64,000 bases of DNA from Bacteroides sp. (GCA_023665805.1 JAMPDJ010000003.1:1-64000); one strand, 5' to 3'; shown: positions 53,749 through 63,704, counted from the stretch's first letter. The notes: a model not told the origin generated them from the sequence alone. Made by a program: numbers and translations.

Positions 53749-54900
53749 ATGAAGAAGATTTTTCTTACGGCAATGGCTGCCATGGCCTTGCTGACAGGCT
53801 GCGAAAGTGGCCCCAAATTTGAATGCACAGAGAGCGAGGTGACCCAAGAGGACATCATCACCAGTGTAACCGCCACAGGTACAATAGAGCCTGTAACCAG
53901 CGTACAAGTGGGTACGCAGGTATCCGGCATAGTAAACAAACTGTACGTGGACTACAACAGCGTAGTGAAGGCCGGACAGGTTATAGCCGAACTGGACCGT
54001 ACAAACCTTATCTCGGAACTGGAAAGCGCAACGGCACAGTTGCGCAGCGCGGAGAGCGACCTTCAGTATCAAAAGACCAACCACGAGCGATACAAGAAAC
54101 TATATGACAAAGGCCTGGTATCGGCCGACGACTACGAAAAGGCCCGGCTGGCATACTACCAGGCAGAGCAAACCGTGGCACAGCGCAAGGAAAGCGTGAA
54201 GAAGGCACGTACCAACCTCGGATATGCAACCATTACCAGTCCAATAGACGGTGTCGTGCTGAGCAAGGAAGTGGAAGAAGGACAGACGGTGGCTTCAAGC
54301 TTCAATACCCCCACCCTCTTCAACATCGCCCAGGACCTGACACAGATGCGCGTGATTGCCGATGTGGACGAGGCCGACATAGGCGAGGTGCGCGAGGGAC
54401 AGCGCGTAAGCTTCACCGTGGATGCTTTCCAGGGTGTGGAGTTTGAAGGCACCGTGCAGCAGGTTCGCCAAGAGGCCACTACCGAGAGCAATGTGGTGAC
54501 CTACGAGGTGGTCATCACAGCCCCCAACGACGACCTCAAGCTGAAGCCCGGCCTCACTGCCAACGTGACCATATATACCCTGGAGATGCAAAATGTCCTG
54601 GCCGTACCGTCAAAAGCCCTGCGTTTTACTCCACGCGACATGATGCTGAACGATGGCGAGACGATAGAGGACTGCGATGCAAAGCAAAAGGTGTGGGTAC
54701 GCAACGGAATGGCATACAAGGCCATACCCGTTAATGCGGGTGTCACAAACGGCATACTCATCGAAATAAAGTCAGGCGTAAAACCCGGGGACAAGGTGGT
54801 TACCGATATACGTGCCGTAGCGAAGGAAGAGGAAGAAGCGCAAACGCAAAATCCCTTCATGCCAGGACGACGCAACAACAACAAGAACAGCAAGAAGTAA
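53749..54900 (+). CDS. macA: MacA-type periplasmic adaptor lipoprotein
   Basis: Membrane-fusion protein linking the ABC permease to the TolC-like channel. From the ATG at 53749 the protein has a lipoprotein signal (MKKIFLTAMAAMALLTGC, Cys18). An earlier TTG-type start at 53725 would place it too far inside. Then the lipoyl half-motif VTATGTIEPVTSVQVGTQVS, a helical hairpin (about 95-150), the second lipoyl half (YATITSPIDGVVLSKEVEEG) and beta-barrel domains. A low-complexity Asn/Arg tail ends it. 383 residues, as expected for MacA. The ATPase gene starts 15 bp downstream. Confidence 0.92.
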   Translation: MKKIFLTAMAAMALLTGCESGPKFECTESEVTQEDIITSVTATGTIEPVTSVQVGTQVSGIVNKLYVDYNSVVKAGQVIAELDRTNLISELESATAQLRSAESDLQYQKTNHERYKKLYDKGLVSADDYEKARLAYYQAEQTVAQRKESVKKARTNLGYATITSPIDGVVLSKEVEEGQTVASSFNTPTLFNIAQDLTQMRVIADVDEADIGEVREGQRVSFTVDAFQGVEFEGTVQQVRQEATTESNVVTYEVVITAPNDDLKLKPGLTANVTIYTLEMQNVLAVPSKALRFTPRDMMLNDGETIEDCDAKQKVWVRNGMAYKAIPVNAGVTNGILIEIKSGVKPGDKVVTDIRAVAKEEEEAQTQNPFMPGRRNNNKNSKK

Positions 54901-54915
54901 ACACGACGCAATACT

Positions 54916-55701
54916 ATGGCAGAATTCAAGGAAAACACCAACGTGGACGAGCATGGACGGAAATGCGTGATAGAATTGCAAAACGTCAAGCGCGAGTTCC
55001 ACGTGGGCAGCGAAGTGGTGAGGGCACTGCGTGGTGTATCCTTCAAGATACACGAAGGCGAGTTTGTAACCATCATGGGTACATCAGGCTCCGGCAAGTC
55101 GACACTGCTGAACCAGCTGGGTTGCCTGGATACCCCGACAAGCGGAGAATACTTCCTCGACGGCGTACCTGTGCGCAAGATGAAACGACGCGAAAGGGCT
55201 GTGCTTCGCAACCGCAAGATAGGCTTCATATTCCAGAACTACAACCTTCTGGCCAAGACCACGGCAGTGGAGAATGTGGAGCTACCCCTGATGTATAACA
55301 ACAACTACAACTCACGTCAAAGACGCGAAGCGGCGGTCAAGGCCCTGCAACAGGTGGGACTGGGAGACAGGCTGGAGCACAAGTCCAACCAGATGTCCGG
55401 CGGACAGATGCAACGTGTGGCCATTGCCCGCGCCTTGGTAAACAATCCGGCAGTCATACTGGCCGACGAGGCCACTGGCAACCTGGACACCCGCACGTCC
55501 TTTGAGATTCTGTGCCTCTTCCAGGAACTGCACCGCCAAGGACGTACTATCATCTTTGTGACACACAATCCGGAGATAGCACAATATTCCAGTCGCAACA
55601 TCATGCTACGCGACGGAAAGATACGCTCCGATGTGGTAAACGACAATATCCTCAGCGCACGGGAAGCACTGGAAGCTTTGCCATTGCCTCAGGACGACTA
55701 A
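54916..55701 (+). CDS. MacB-type ABC transporter ATPase
   Basis: A 261-residue ATPase of the MacB/LolD group. Walker A is IMGTSGSGKSTLLNQ (54-68), Q-loop FIFQNYNLL, signature MSGGQMQRVAIARAL, Walker B VILADEATGNLD, and the H-loop THNPEIA. An extra N-terminal segment (1-18, ENTNVDEHGRKC) is not part of the fold. In E. coli MacB the ATPase and permease are fused; here they are separate, which is common in Bacteroidetes. Confidence 0.93.
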   Translation: MAEFKENTNVDEHGRKCVIELQNVKREFHVGSEVVRALRGVSFKIHEGEFVTIMGTSGSGKSTLLNQLGCLDTPTSGEYFLDGVPVRKMKRRERAVLRNRKIGFIFQNYNLLAKTTAVENVELPLMYNNNYNSRQRREAAVKALQQVGLGDRLEHKSNQMSGGQMQRVAIARALVNNPAVILADEATGNLDTRTSFEILCLFQELHRQGRTIIFVTHNPEIAQYSSRNIMLRDGKIRSDVVNDNILSAREALEALPLPQDD

Positions 55702-55726
55702 TCATAACCGACACAGTAGAAAGACA

Positions 55727-56953
55727 ATGAGTTATCTAAACCTATTCAAGGTGGCAATGCGTGCCATACTCAGCAACAAGTTCCGTTCATTCCTGAGCAT
55801 GCTGGGCATCATTATAGGCGTAGCTGCCGTGATTATAATGATGGCCATAGGACAGGGCTCCAAAGAGAACGTGAAGGCAGAGATGAGCAAAATGGGCACA
55901 AACCTGCTGACCATAAGACCGGGAGCAGACCAAAGACGCGCCGGCGTGCGTCCCGACCCCTCAAGCATGCAGACCCTGAAAGAAGAAGACGTGGCGGCAA
56001 TACGGCGCGAGGCCACGCTGATTACAAAAATCTCTCCCGAGGTGACATCCAGCGGACAGGTCATATATGGCAACAAGAATACATCAGCCACACTCTATGG
56101 CGAAAGCCCCGACTATCTGGAGATAAAGAAGTGGGAGCTTCAGATCGGAGACTGCTTCACGGAAGAAGACTGCCACAAGAATTCCAAGGTGTGCGTGGTT
56201 GGTACAACCGTGGTGGAAGAACTGTTTGGCGACAAGAACTATAACTGCATAGGCAAGATTATCCGCTTCAAGAACATTCCCCTGCGTGTCATAGGCATAC
56301 TAAAGTCCAAAGGTTACAACAGCTGGGGCATGGACCAGGACAACTTGCTCATAGCCCCCAACTCTACAGTGATGAAGCGCGTGGCGGCGCAGACATGGTA
56401 CAACTCCATCTCGGCCAGTGCCGTAAGCGAGGAGATGTCGGAGGCGGCCATCGAGGAACTGAAAGAAATATTGCGCAGAAGTCACAAACTCGGCAGCGAT
56501 GACGAGGATAACTTCCAAGTGTTCTCTCAGCAGGAAATGATGGAAACCATGTCATCCACCATGGATGGCATAACGCTGATACTGGTGGTGGCCGCCGCCT
56601 TCTCATTGCTGGTGGCCGGTATAGGCATCATGAACATCATGCTGGTGAGCGTGACGGAACGCACCAAGGAGATAGGCCTGCGCATGAGCGTGGGAGCCAG
56701 CGGCATGGACATCATGATGCAGTTCCTCATCGAGAGCATAATGATTTCGCTTACAGGCGCGTTCATAGGCGTAGCCCTCGGATATGGCGCTTCCTTTGCA
56801 GCTAAAGCATGGCTTATGTTGCCCTGCCAGGTACCTTTCTGGTCAGTATGGCTCAGTTTTGCAGTCTGCGTCTTCATAGGCATATTCTTCGGTTACCTGC
56901 CTGCACGAAAAGCGGCACGCATGGATCCCATAGAGGCAATCCGATACGAATAG
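55727..56953 (+). CDS. MacB-type ABC transporter permease (FtsX domain)
   Basis: A 408-residue permease with the MacB_PCD/FtsX layout: N-terminal span (FRSFLSMLGIIIGVAAVIIM, about 19-38), a large periplasmic domain (about 45-280), and three C-terminal spans (LILVVAAAFSLLVAGIGIMN; FLIESIMISLTGAFIGVALG; WSVWLSFAVCVFIGIFFGYL), ending in the conserved PARKAARMDPIEAIRYE. Completes the TolC-MacA-ATPase-permease operon. A long hairpin follows its stop. Confidence 0.93.
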   Translation: MSYLNLFKVAMRAILSNKFRSFLSMLGIIIGVAAVIIMMAIGQGSKENVKAEMSKMGTNLLTIRPGADQRRAGVRPDPSSMQTLKEEDVAAIRREATLITKISPEVTSSGQVIYGNKNTSATLYGESPDYLEIKKWELQIGDCFTEEDCHKNSKVCVVGTTVVEELFGDKNYNCIGKIIRFKNIPLRVIGILKSKGYNSWGMDQDNLLIAPNSTVMKRVAAQTWYNSISASAVSEEMSEAAIEELKEILRRSHKLGSDDEDNFQVFSQQEMMETMSSTMDGITLILVVAAAFSLLVAGIGIMNIMLVSVTERTKEIGLRMSVGASGMDIMMQFLIESIMISLTGAFIGVALGYGASFAAKAWLMLPCQVPFWSVWLSFAVCVFIGIFFGYLPARKAARMDPIEAIRYE

Positions 56954-56980
56954 GCATCGTTGCCCGTCCTCAACACACTG

Positions 56981-57054
56981 TATAAAGACTGGTATTGGCA
57001 GCATCGGTTAATAATCATCAATGATACCGATGACTGCCAATACTTGTCTTTATA
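56981..57054 (+). terminator. Long hairpin after the efflux operon
   Basis: TATAAAGAC (56981-56989) pairs with GTCTTTATA, GTATTGGCAG (56992-57001) with CTGCCAATAC, and ATCGGT with ACCGAT, 25 bp in total with two small internal mismatches. No U-run directly after, so its role as a terminator is likely but not certain. Confidence 0.6.
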
Positions 57055-57128
57055 TGCCCACAGGGCTTTTTTGTGTTAAAAGGACTAAAAGACCGCAACG
57101 GCAACAGGATAATGTCAAATAATTGTTG

Positions 57129-57136
57129 TAAGTTTG
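57129..57136 (+). promoter_or_regulatory. -7 element (TAAGTTTG)
   Basis: TAnnTTTG match giving a leader of about 70 nt for the DUF4468 gene. Confidence 0.5.
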
Positions 57137-57212
57137 CATTTGGAAAGTTGCCTGATTAGGTCTGACATAATTAGGAACAGACATGACATAACCAACACAA
57201 AGATACGAACCT

Positions 57213-57890
57213 ATGAAAAAGATTATTCTGGCTCTTGCATTATTGCTTCCCATGGCAGCCATGGCACAGAATTCAAAGGTAGACAAACATGCCGAGAAAT
57301 ATCTAAAAGGGGCTGTGCCCGTGGAAAACGGAATCGTAACGTTCAAAAAGACGTTCCGCGTGCCTGGGCAGACAGACGCACAGTTGTACGAGAACATGCT
57401 TTTCTATATAAAGGACAATCTTGTTGCCAAAGGCATAGAAGATGCGTGGACACGCATGCTCAGCGACGGCAAGGAGGACGGCATCATCGCTGCCCGCGTG
57501 GAGGAATGGATGGTGTTTACCCGGAAGTTCCTGTCTCTGGACCGCACACGCTTCCGCTATCAGATTGCCGTGACCACCGGTGAGGAGAAAGTAAACATCA
57601 CCGTGACACAGATTTCTTACCTATACGGTGAAGAGTGGAATGAAAACAAACCCACTGGCGAAGGTGGTACCGTTTATCGTGCCGAAAAATGGATAACAGA
57701 CGAGTATGCCCTAAATGGAAAAGGCAACAAGGTACTCTCCGGCAGTGGCAAGTTCCGTCGCAACACCATAGAACGCGTGGAAGAGATTTTCAACAATGCC
57801 ATGGACATGTTCGAAGCCCAAGGCCAGGAGAAAGAAGCTTTGGAGAAGAAGGACGCAAAGGTGCAGAAACGCAAATTTGTAGTAGAATAA
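57213..57890 (+). CDS. DUF4468 domain-containing exported protein
   Basis: A 225-residue exported protein: signal peptide 1-18 (LPMAAMAQ), then the DUF4468 fold, typical of Bacteroidetes and related to a TBP-like fold (VPGQTDAQLYENMLFYIKDN; VTQISYLYGEEWNENKPTG; YRAEKWITDEYALNGKGN). Function not known. The C-terminus is a charged helix. It heads an operon with a 79-residue membrane protein and a large beta-barrel porin, which suggests an envelope role. Confidence 0.85.
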   Translation: MKKIILALALLLPMAAMAQNSKVDKHAEKYLKGAVPVENGIVTFKKTFRVPGQTDAQLYENMLFYIKDNLVAKGIEDAWTRMLSDGKEDGIIAARVEEWMVFTRKFLSLDRTRFRYQIAVTTGEEKVNITVTQISYLYGEEWNENKPTGEGGTVYRAEKWITDEYALNGKGNKVLSGSGKFRRNTIERVEEIFNNAMDMFEAQGQEKEALEKKDAKVQKRKFVVE

Positions 57891-57908
57891 TTCATTTCTC
57901 CTGAATCT

Positions 57909-58148
57909 ATGAAGAACGAAAACCTGAGTTTGGAAGAACAGGTAGAGCGCATACGTGCCAAGCGTAATGGCTCAGGAGAATGGAAAGCACGTGCCAGACG
58001 TATCTTGAACAACGTATTCCTGATATTGGCCGTATGTGGTGTGGCAACCTACTTCTCTGGTGTCGAGAATCATATCAACGGCATCATATTGGTTGGCATA
58101 GCAATGGCATTCAAGGTGGTGGAGATATTCATCAGGATTTTAGGATGA
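57909..58148 (+). CDS. Small two-span membrane protein, unknown
   Basis: A 79-residue protein: a basic, amphipathic N-terminus (LEEQVERIRAKRNGSGEWKA), then two hydrophobic segments (NNVFLILAVCGVATYFSG; INGIILVGIAMAFKVVEIFI). No family is recognised. It lies 18 bp after the DUF4468 gene and 4 bp before the porin gene frame, so it is part of the operon. Confidence 0.65.
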   Translation: MKNENLSLEEQVERIRAKRNGSGEWKARARRILNNVFLILAVCGVATYFSGVENHINGIILVGIAMAFKVVEIFIRILG

Positions 58149-58152
58149 AGCC

Positions 58153-60471
58153 TTGTCGCCATCCCTGGCAGACAATATACTTACGACATTGAGAGTACTA
58201 CTGACAATACTTATAATGATGGTGGGCCTACCTTCGTGGGCCCGCCTTTCTGTATCATATCAGATAGATGAACGCATCAGACCGAACGGAAGCGACAGGA
58301 TAGGCACAGCAAATGATCAGCGCAGCGGTTTCAACAATGACGATGACAATCTGAATGGTCGAAGCAGCAACAAATCAAGTTCAACCTCGTGGGGACGAGA
58401 CACCACCAGAGGAAAAGAAGTCCCCCTGCCCATGGGCGTGTTCCAATGGAAGATAGACAGTCGACTCGGCAATGTCATCCCGGCAGAAAATACCGATACT
58501 GCAGTGCACAACTTCCAGAATTGGAAGATGCAGGACGGAATGAACGGTAACTACTCCCACACCGGCAATACCGGTTCGGCACGCCTGTCACGCATTTTCA
58601 TGGACAGGACCGAGGACAGGGACTTTATCTTCCTGTCACCGCTTACATTCTTCCGTGGCAGCGTATCGAATTTTCTTTTTACCAACACCAAAAGCCCCAT
58701 CACAAACATAGCCTATCATACTAATGGCAACAAGCAGAACGGGGAGGAACGCGTAAGAGGCAACTTCGCCACTAATATAAACAAGGTGTCGGGGCTGGGA
58801 TTCTGTCTGGATTACAACTATGCCAGAGGATACTACTCCGACCAGCAGAACAGCCAGTTCGGTGCCATCCTATATGGCTATTATCGCGGTGACCATTACA
58901 ACATGCACGCATACTTCAATGCCAACCACATGAAGAATGCGGAGAATGGCGGTTTGGTGGACGACAGCTATATCACTCAGCCATGGAAATACCAACAGAA
59001 ATTCGGCAGCAAGGATATTCCCGTCAACCTTAGCTCCACATGGCAGAAGAATGACGATGAGACTTTCTACCTGACTCATCGCTACAACATGGGCTACGAC
59101 CACGAAATCATTGTACCCGACTCGCTCAAGCCCAAGCCACCTTCTGCCAGCGACCTGCTGTTTAAGTTGGAAGACTCAGTACGCCTGGCTCTCGATAATG
59201 ACAGCGTGGCACGCAAGCATGCCATAGACTCGCTATTGGCAAAGTGGGAATCAGAACTTGTTCCACCCACTGAGTTTGTACCAGTCGCCAGCATCATACA
59301 CACGTTCCAACTGCGCAATCTCAACCACACATTCTATGACCAGGGAAACAACTCGGCATTCTACACCAACAAGTATTGGGGAGAAGGCCAGGACATCAAG
59401 GACAGAACCGATGTGATGAGCGTGCGCAATACCATAGGCCTGGCCATGAACGAGGGCTTCCGCAAGTGGGTGAAGATGGGGATGACGTTTTTCGTAACCC
59501 ACGAATACCGCCGCTACGGCCAGCCAACACACCTGCCTGACACGGTATTCCAAACAAATGAATCTGAAAATGACATATTAGTTGGAGGCGAAATAAGCAA
59601 AAACAACGGACGTGTCCTGCATTATAACGTAAATGGTGACATCTGCCTCATTGGTGCCAATGTAGGTGACTTCAACATCCAGGGCCAAGGAGACTTGAAT
59701 GTCCGTATAGGCAAAAAGGATTCAGCCTCGCTGGTAGTGCGTGCCCATGTATGCAATCAAAAGCCTACATACCTGTTGCGCCGCTATCGCAATGCCTATA
59801 TACAGTGGGACAACGATAATCTGTCCCGGCAATTCCGTACCGGAGTACAGGCAGAATTGAAATACAGCCGCACTCGTACCAAGTTGCGTTTCGGCTGGGA
59901 AAACCTTACCAACTACACGTATCTGGCCATGCAAAACACATTGAAAGACGGTGCGACAGCAGGCAGCACCGTCCCCGGGGACTATAGACATAACGCCGTG
60001 GTCAAACAAAGCGATGCCAGCGTGCAAGTATTCACGGCTTCAGTCTCCCAAGACCTGATATGGAAGATATTCGGATGGGAGAACGAAGTAACATTCCAAC
60101 ATAGCACCAACAAGGATGCGTTGCCACTGCCAGCAATAAATATCTACTCCAATATCTACCTGCAGTTTCGCATAGCCAAGGTTCTACGTGTACAATTGGG
60201 TGGTGACGTACGCTTCTTCACCGGATACTATGCTCCGGACTATTTTGTCCCTGCGGGAATGTTTGCCGTCCAGGACCCGAACCACGCACGAGTATCCATA
60301 GGCAAATACCCCTTCGTGAACGTATATGCCAACATGCACCTAAAACATTGCCGCTTCTATGTGAACGTGGCACATGTCAATGCCGGAGCCGGTAACATGT
60401 TCCTGGCACCGCATTTGCCTGCCAATCCCATGACCATCAACTTGGGCTTGTCATGGAACTTTTTTAACTGA
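58153..60471 (+). CDS. Putative outer-membrane beta-barrel porin (Porin_10-like)
   Basis: A protein of about 772 residues with a signal peptide (hydrophobic LLTILIMMVGLPSWA) and a long series of alternating amphipathic strands with aromatic ends, such as FCLDYNYARGYYSDQQNSQF and GAILYGYYRGDHYNMHAYF, ending in NLGLSWNFFN, where the terminal aromatic is typical of barrels. Resembles the putative porins of Bacteroidetes (Porin_10). The start is uncertain: only TTG codons (58153, 58189) precede the signal peptide in frame, and 58189 gives the cleaner one. Substrate unknown. Part of the DUF4468 operon. Confidence 0.8.
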   Translation: MSPSLADNILTTLRVLLTILIMMVGLPSWARLSVSYQIDERIRPNGSDRIGTANDQRSGFNNDDDNLNGRSSNKSSSTSWGRDTTRGKEVPLPMGVFQWKIDSRLGNVIPAENTDTAVHNFQNWKMQDGMNGNYSHTGNTGSARLSRIFMDRTEDRDFIFLSPLTFFRGSVSNFLFTNTKSPITNIAYHTNGNKQNGEERVRGNFATNINKVSGLGFCLDYNYARGYYSDQQNSQFGAILYGYYRGDHYNMHAYFNANHMKNAENGGLVDDSYITQPWKYQQKFGSKDIPVNLSSTWQKNDDETFYLTHRYNMGYDHEIIVPDSLKPKPPSASDLLFKLEDSVRLALDNDSVARKHAIDSLLAKWESELVPPTEFVPVASIIHTFQLRNLNHTFYDQGNNSAFYTNKYWGEGQDIKDRTDVMSVRNTIGLAMNEGFRKWVKMGMTFFVTHEYRRYGQPTHLPDTVFQTNESENDILVGGEISKNNGRVLHYNVNGDICLIGANVGDFNIQGQGDLNVRIGKKDSASLVVRAHVCNQKPTYLLRRYRNAYIQWDNDNLSRQFRTGVQAELKYSRTRTKLRFGWENLTNYTYLAMQNTLKDGATAGSTVPGDYRHNAVVKQSDASVQVFTASVSQDLIWKIFGWENEVTFQHSTNKDALPLPAINIYSNIYLQFRIAKVLRVQLGGDVRFFTGYYAPDYFVPAGMFAVQDPNHARVSIGKYPFVNVYANMHLKHCRFYVNVAHVNAGAGNMFLAPHLPANPMTINLGLSWNFFN

Positions 60472-60499
60472 TGCTGATTAGAGAAAAACCGACCCGATT

Positions 60500-61480
60500 A
60501 TGAAGACAATACACTGGGGTTTCATAGGATGCGGCGAAGTGACGGAACACAAAAGCGGTCCCGCCTTCAGTTTGGTAGAGGGTAGTAACGTGGTGGCAGT
60601 GATGTCGCGAAGCAAGGACAAGGCATCCTCATATGCCCAAAGACATGGCATCTCCAGTTGGTATACTGATGCCCAATCCTTGATAGACGATCCAGAGGTG
60701 AATGCCGTATACATAGCCACCCCGCCCTCCTCTCATGCCACATATGCCATCATGGCAATGAAAGCAGGTAAACCGGTATATGTGGAGAAACCTCTGGCAG
60801 CCTCCTATATGGACTGCCAGCGTGTCATGCGCATAAGCAAAGAGACGGGCATACCATGTTTCGTGGCGTATTACCGTCGCAAGTTACCATATTTCAATAA
60901 GGTGCATGAACTCATCAGTACCGGTGCCATAGGCAAGGTCATCAACGTGCAGATACGTTTCTCCGTACCTCCACGGGACCTGGACTACAACAGCAACAAC
61001 CTGCCATGGCGTGTGCAACGCGATATTGCCGGAGGAGGATATTTCTACGACCTCGCACCTCACCAGCTGGACATGCTACAGGAATTCTTCGGCCCCATAG
61101 TTCATGTCAGCGGTTTCTGTAGCAACCGTGGAGGCCTGTATCAGACAGAGGACACGGTATCTGCCTGCTTTTCCTTCCAGGACGGTTTGCCTGGCAGTGG
61201 CAGTTGGTGCTTCGTGGGACACGAAAGCGCACGCACCGACCAAATCGAACTCATAGGCGAGAAAGGCCGCATATGCTTTGCCGTGTTCACCTACAGCCCG
61301 ATAGTACTGCAAACAAGCCTGGGCAGACAAGAATTCCGCATTCCTAACCCACCCCACGTGCAGCTGCCGCTGATAACCGAAGTCGTACAGCATCTGCGCG
61401 GCCAAGGCAACTGCACCTCCGATTGCGTCTCGGCAACAAGCGTCAACTGGGTTATGGACCATATATTGGGGAAACTTTGA
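60500..61480 (+). CDS. Gfo/Idh/MocA-family NAD(P)-dependent oxidoreductase
   Basis: A 326-residue sugar or inositol-type dehydrogenase. Rossmann motif WGFIGCGEVTEHKSGPAF (6-23), the family signature YVEKPLAASY (93-102, with the catalytic lysine K96), VAYYRRKLPYF and the histidine of YDLAPHQLDML (about 187). Members oxidise or epimerise sugars. The substrate is not evident. It starts 28 bp after the porin stop and may be the last gene of that operon. Confidence 0.9.
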   Translation: MKTIHWGFIGCGEVTEHKSGPAFSLVEGSNVVAVMSRSKDKASSYAQRHGISSWYTDAQSLIDDPEVNAVYIATPPSSHATYAIMAMKAGKPVYVEKPLAASYMDCQRVMRISKETGIPCFVAYYRRKLPYFNKVHELISTGAIGKVINVQIRFSVPPRDLDYNSNNLPWRVQRDIAGGGYFYDLAPHQLDMLQEFFGPIVHVSGFCSNRGGLYQTEDTVSACFSFQDGLPGSGSWCFVGHESARTDQIELIGEKGRICFAVFTYSPIVLQTSLGRQEFRIPNPPHVQLPLITEVVQHLRGQGNCTSDCVSATSVNWVMDHILGKL

Positions 61481-61567
61481 CTCGAACTGCTACCTTTCCT
61501 ACCCTTATATTTGGCTGCCCTACGGCAAAAAATGGCACAACCCCTTGGTATTGGTACAATAAATTCA

Positions 61568-61575
61568 TATCTTTG
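61568..61575 (+). promoter_or_regulatory. Promoter of the phosphoglucomutase gene (TTGG ... TATCTTTG)
   Basis: -7 element TATCTTTG with a TTGG at 61545-61548, 19 bp upstream, the clearest two-part Bacteroidetes promoter in the window. Leader about 44 nt. Confidence 0.65.
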
Positions 61576-61625
61576 CGAACACATGACACAAGCATTTCTA
61601 ACATTTACCATAAAATAAGACAACC

Positions 61626-63368
61626 ATGGACAAGGAACTGATTATGCATTGTCAGGCCGAGGCACAGAAGTGGCTTGACAGTGACAAGTACGATGCCGAG
61701 ACCAAGGCCGAAGTGAAGGCCCTCATGGAAAGTGAAGACAAAACAGCCTTGATAGATGCTTTCTATCAGAGCCTGGAGTTTGGTACGGGCGGTCTTCGCG
61801 GCATCATGGGCGTTGGCACCAACCGCATGAACAAGTACATCGTGGGGATGGCCACACAGGGCTTTGCCAACTATATCAACAAAGCATTCCCGGAGAGAGG
61901 CAAGAGCGTGGTCGTAGGACATGACTGCCGCAACAACGGCCGAATGTTTGCCGAGAGCGTAGCTGCAATATTCAGTGCCAACGGAATCAAGGTGTACCTC
62001 TTCGAGAGCCTCCGCCCCACACCTGAGATTAGCTTTGCCATACGCCAGTTGGGAGCCGTGGCAGGCGTTAACGTCACAGCATCCCACAACCCCAAGGAAT
62101 ACAACGGCTACAAGGCATACTGGGCAGACGGCGCACAGGTGCTGGCTCCGCACGACAAGGGTATCATAGACGAGGTTGCCAAGGTGAACATCGAGGATGT
62201 CAAGTTCGAACCCAATTGGGACCTCATCCAGATTATCGGTGGTGAAATGGACTACGACTACATGACAGCGGTAAAGGAGGCCATGATAGACCAGGATGTC
62301 ATTCTCAGACAGAAAGACCTGAACATCGTGTATAGTGCCATGCATGGTACCGGCCGCGTCATTGTGCCAATGTGCCTGCGCTCATGGGGATTCCAGAACA
62401 TCAATGTGGTGCCCGAACAGATGGTCATTGATGGTAACTTCCCCACCGTTGTCAGTCCCAATCCAGAAAATGCCGAGGCCATGACACTGGGCATGAATCT
62501 GGGAACCAAGCTGAACGCCGACCTTGTGGTGGCAACAGATCCGGATGCCGACCGCCTGGCAATAGTATGCCGCAACCCCGAAGGCGAATGGCAGATTATC
62601 AACGGCAACCAGACAGCCATGATGTTTGTCTATTACATCATAAAGAACAAGATAGCCTTGGGCCAATTAAAAAAGGGCGACTTTCTGGTGAAGACCATAG
62701 TCACCACCGAGGTGATTGCCGAAATGGCCAAGAAGAACAACGTGGAACTGCGCGACTGCTATACTGGCTTCAAGTGGATTGCACGCGAGATAGCCATCTC
62801 CGAGGGCAAGCAAAAGTATATCGGCGGTGGCGAGGAGAGTTTCGGCTTCCTACCATACGACAAGGTTCGAGACAAGGACGCTCCGGCCAGCATCTGCCTC
62901 ATCTGCGAGATTGCCGCCTGGGCCAAGAATCAAGGCAAGACTCTATACGACCTGTTGATGGATATATACAAGGAGTACGGGTTCAGCTACGAGCACACCA
63001 TCAACGTTGTGAAGCCAGGCAAGTCAGGTGCCGATGAAATCAAGCAGATGATGTCCGACTTCCGTGGCAGCAAAGCTCCCCGGATCATAGCCGGTAGTCC
63101 AGTGGTACTGACCAAGGACTACCAATCGCTCATCGCCAAGGACAGCGATGGCAATGAGAGCAAGCTGGACTTCCCAGCCACCAGCAACGTGCTGCAGTTC
63201 TTCTGCGCGGACGGCACCAAGATTAGCGTCCGTCCGTCAGGAACCGAACCAAAGATCAAGTTCTACTGTGAAATCAAGGACACCATGTCCTGCGCATGCC
63301 AATATACCGACCTGCTGACAAAGGCACAAGCAAAGGTAGAAGACATAAAGAAGGACCTGGGACTATAA
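61626..63368 (+). CDS. Phosphoglucomutase/phosphomannomutase (PgcA-like)
   Basis: Interconverts hexose-1- and -6-phosphates. 580 residues of the alpha-D-phosphohexomutase family: FGTGGLRGIMGVGTNRMN (54-71), active serine S153 in TASHNPKEYNGYKAYW, metal loop DPDADRLAIV, sugar-binding GEESFGFLP, and phosphate-binding RPSGTEPKIKFY near the end. Length and motifs fit the PgcA-type enzymes. It supplies glucose-1-phosphate, the substrate of RmlA at the other end of the window. Followed by a strong terminator. Confidence 0.95.
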   Translation: MDKELIMHCQAEAQKWLDSDKYDAETKAEVKALMESEDKTALIDAFYQSLEFGTGGLRGIMGVGTNRMNKYIVGMATQGFANYINKAFPERGKSVVVGHDCRNNGRMFAESVAAIFSANGIKVYLFESLRPTPEISFAIRQLGAVAGVNVTASHNPKEYNGYKAYWADGAQVLAPHDKGIIDEVAKVNIEDVKFEPNWDLIQIIGGEMDYDYMTAVKEAMIDQDVILRQKDLNIVYSAMHGTGRVIVPMCLRSWGFQNINVVPEQMVIDGNFPTVVSPNPENAEAMTLGMNLGTKLNADLVVATDPDADRLAIVCRNPEGEWQIINGNQTAMMFVYYIIKNKIALGQLKKGDFLVKTIVTTEVIAEMAKKNNVELRDCYTGFKWIAREIAISEGKQKYIGGGEESFGFLPYDKVRDKDAPASICLICEIAAWAKNQGKTLYDLLMDIYKEYGFSYEHTINVVKPGKSGADEIKQMMSDFRGSKAPRIIAGSPVVLTKDYQSLIAKDSDGNESKLDFPATSNVLQFFCADGTKISVRPSGTEPKIKFYCEIKDTMSCACQYTDLLTKAQAKVEDIKKDLGL

Positions 63369-63392
63369 TATAACCTGTGCCTTATTTCCAAC

Positions 63393-63430
63393 AAAGAGGG
63401 TCACGAAATCATATCGCGGCCCTCTTTTTT
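63393..63430 (+). terminator. Intrinsic terminator after the phosphoglucomutase gene
   Basis: AAAGAGGG / CCCTCTTT stem extended by inner pairs (loop centre near 63410) and followed by TTTTTT. The rest of the 336-bp gap is AT-rich with no gene up to the -7 element at 63633. Confidence 0.9.
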
Positions 63431-63632
63431 CAGTAATGACCAGACCGATGAGCATGAGATAGCTTTCTTTGCAGAAGGCGCAGTCTACCAATGCAAACTT
63501 TGGAATTACAAGATACCTGTTGATTGGCAATCTGCTTTCTTTCATACAAATAATTGATTACCATTCAGCACGAATGCAAATATAGTGACATAATCTGCAA
63601 ATATAGTTCAGCGGTATTTGCAAGATAAGTCA

Positions 63633-63640
63633 TAACTTTG
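63633..63640 (+). promoter_or_regulatory. -7 element (TAACTTTG)
   Basis: TAnnTTTG match that would start a transcript through the small gene at 63705 and the exported protein at 63883. Confidence 0.5.
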
Positions 63641-63704
63641 TATCATTCAAGTCACGTTGCGACGCTCTCAGAACATTTACGAACAGTGACACGGAGAAAG
63701 GAAC

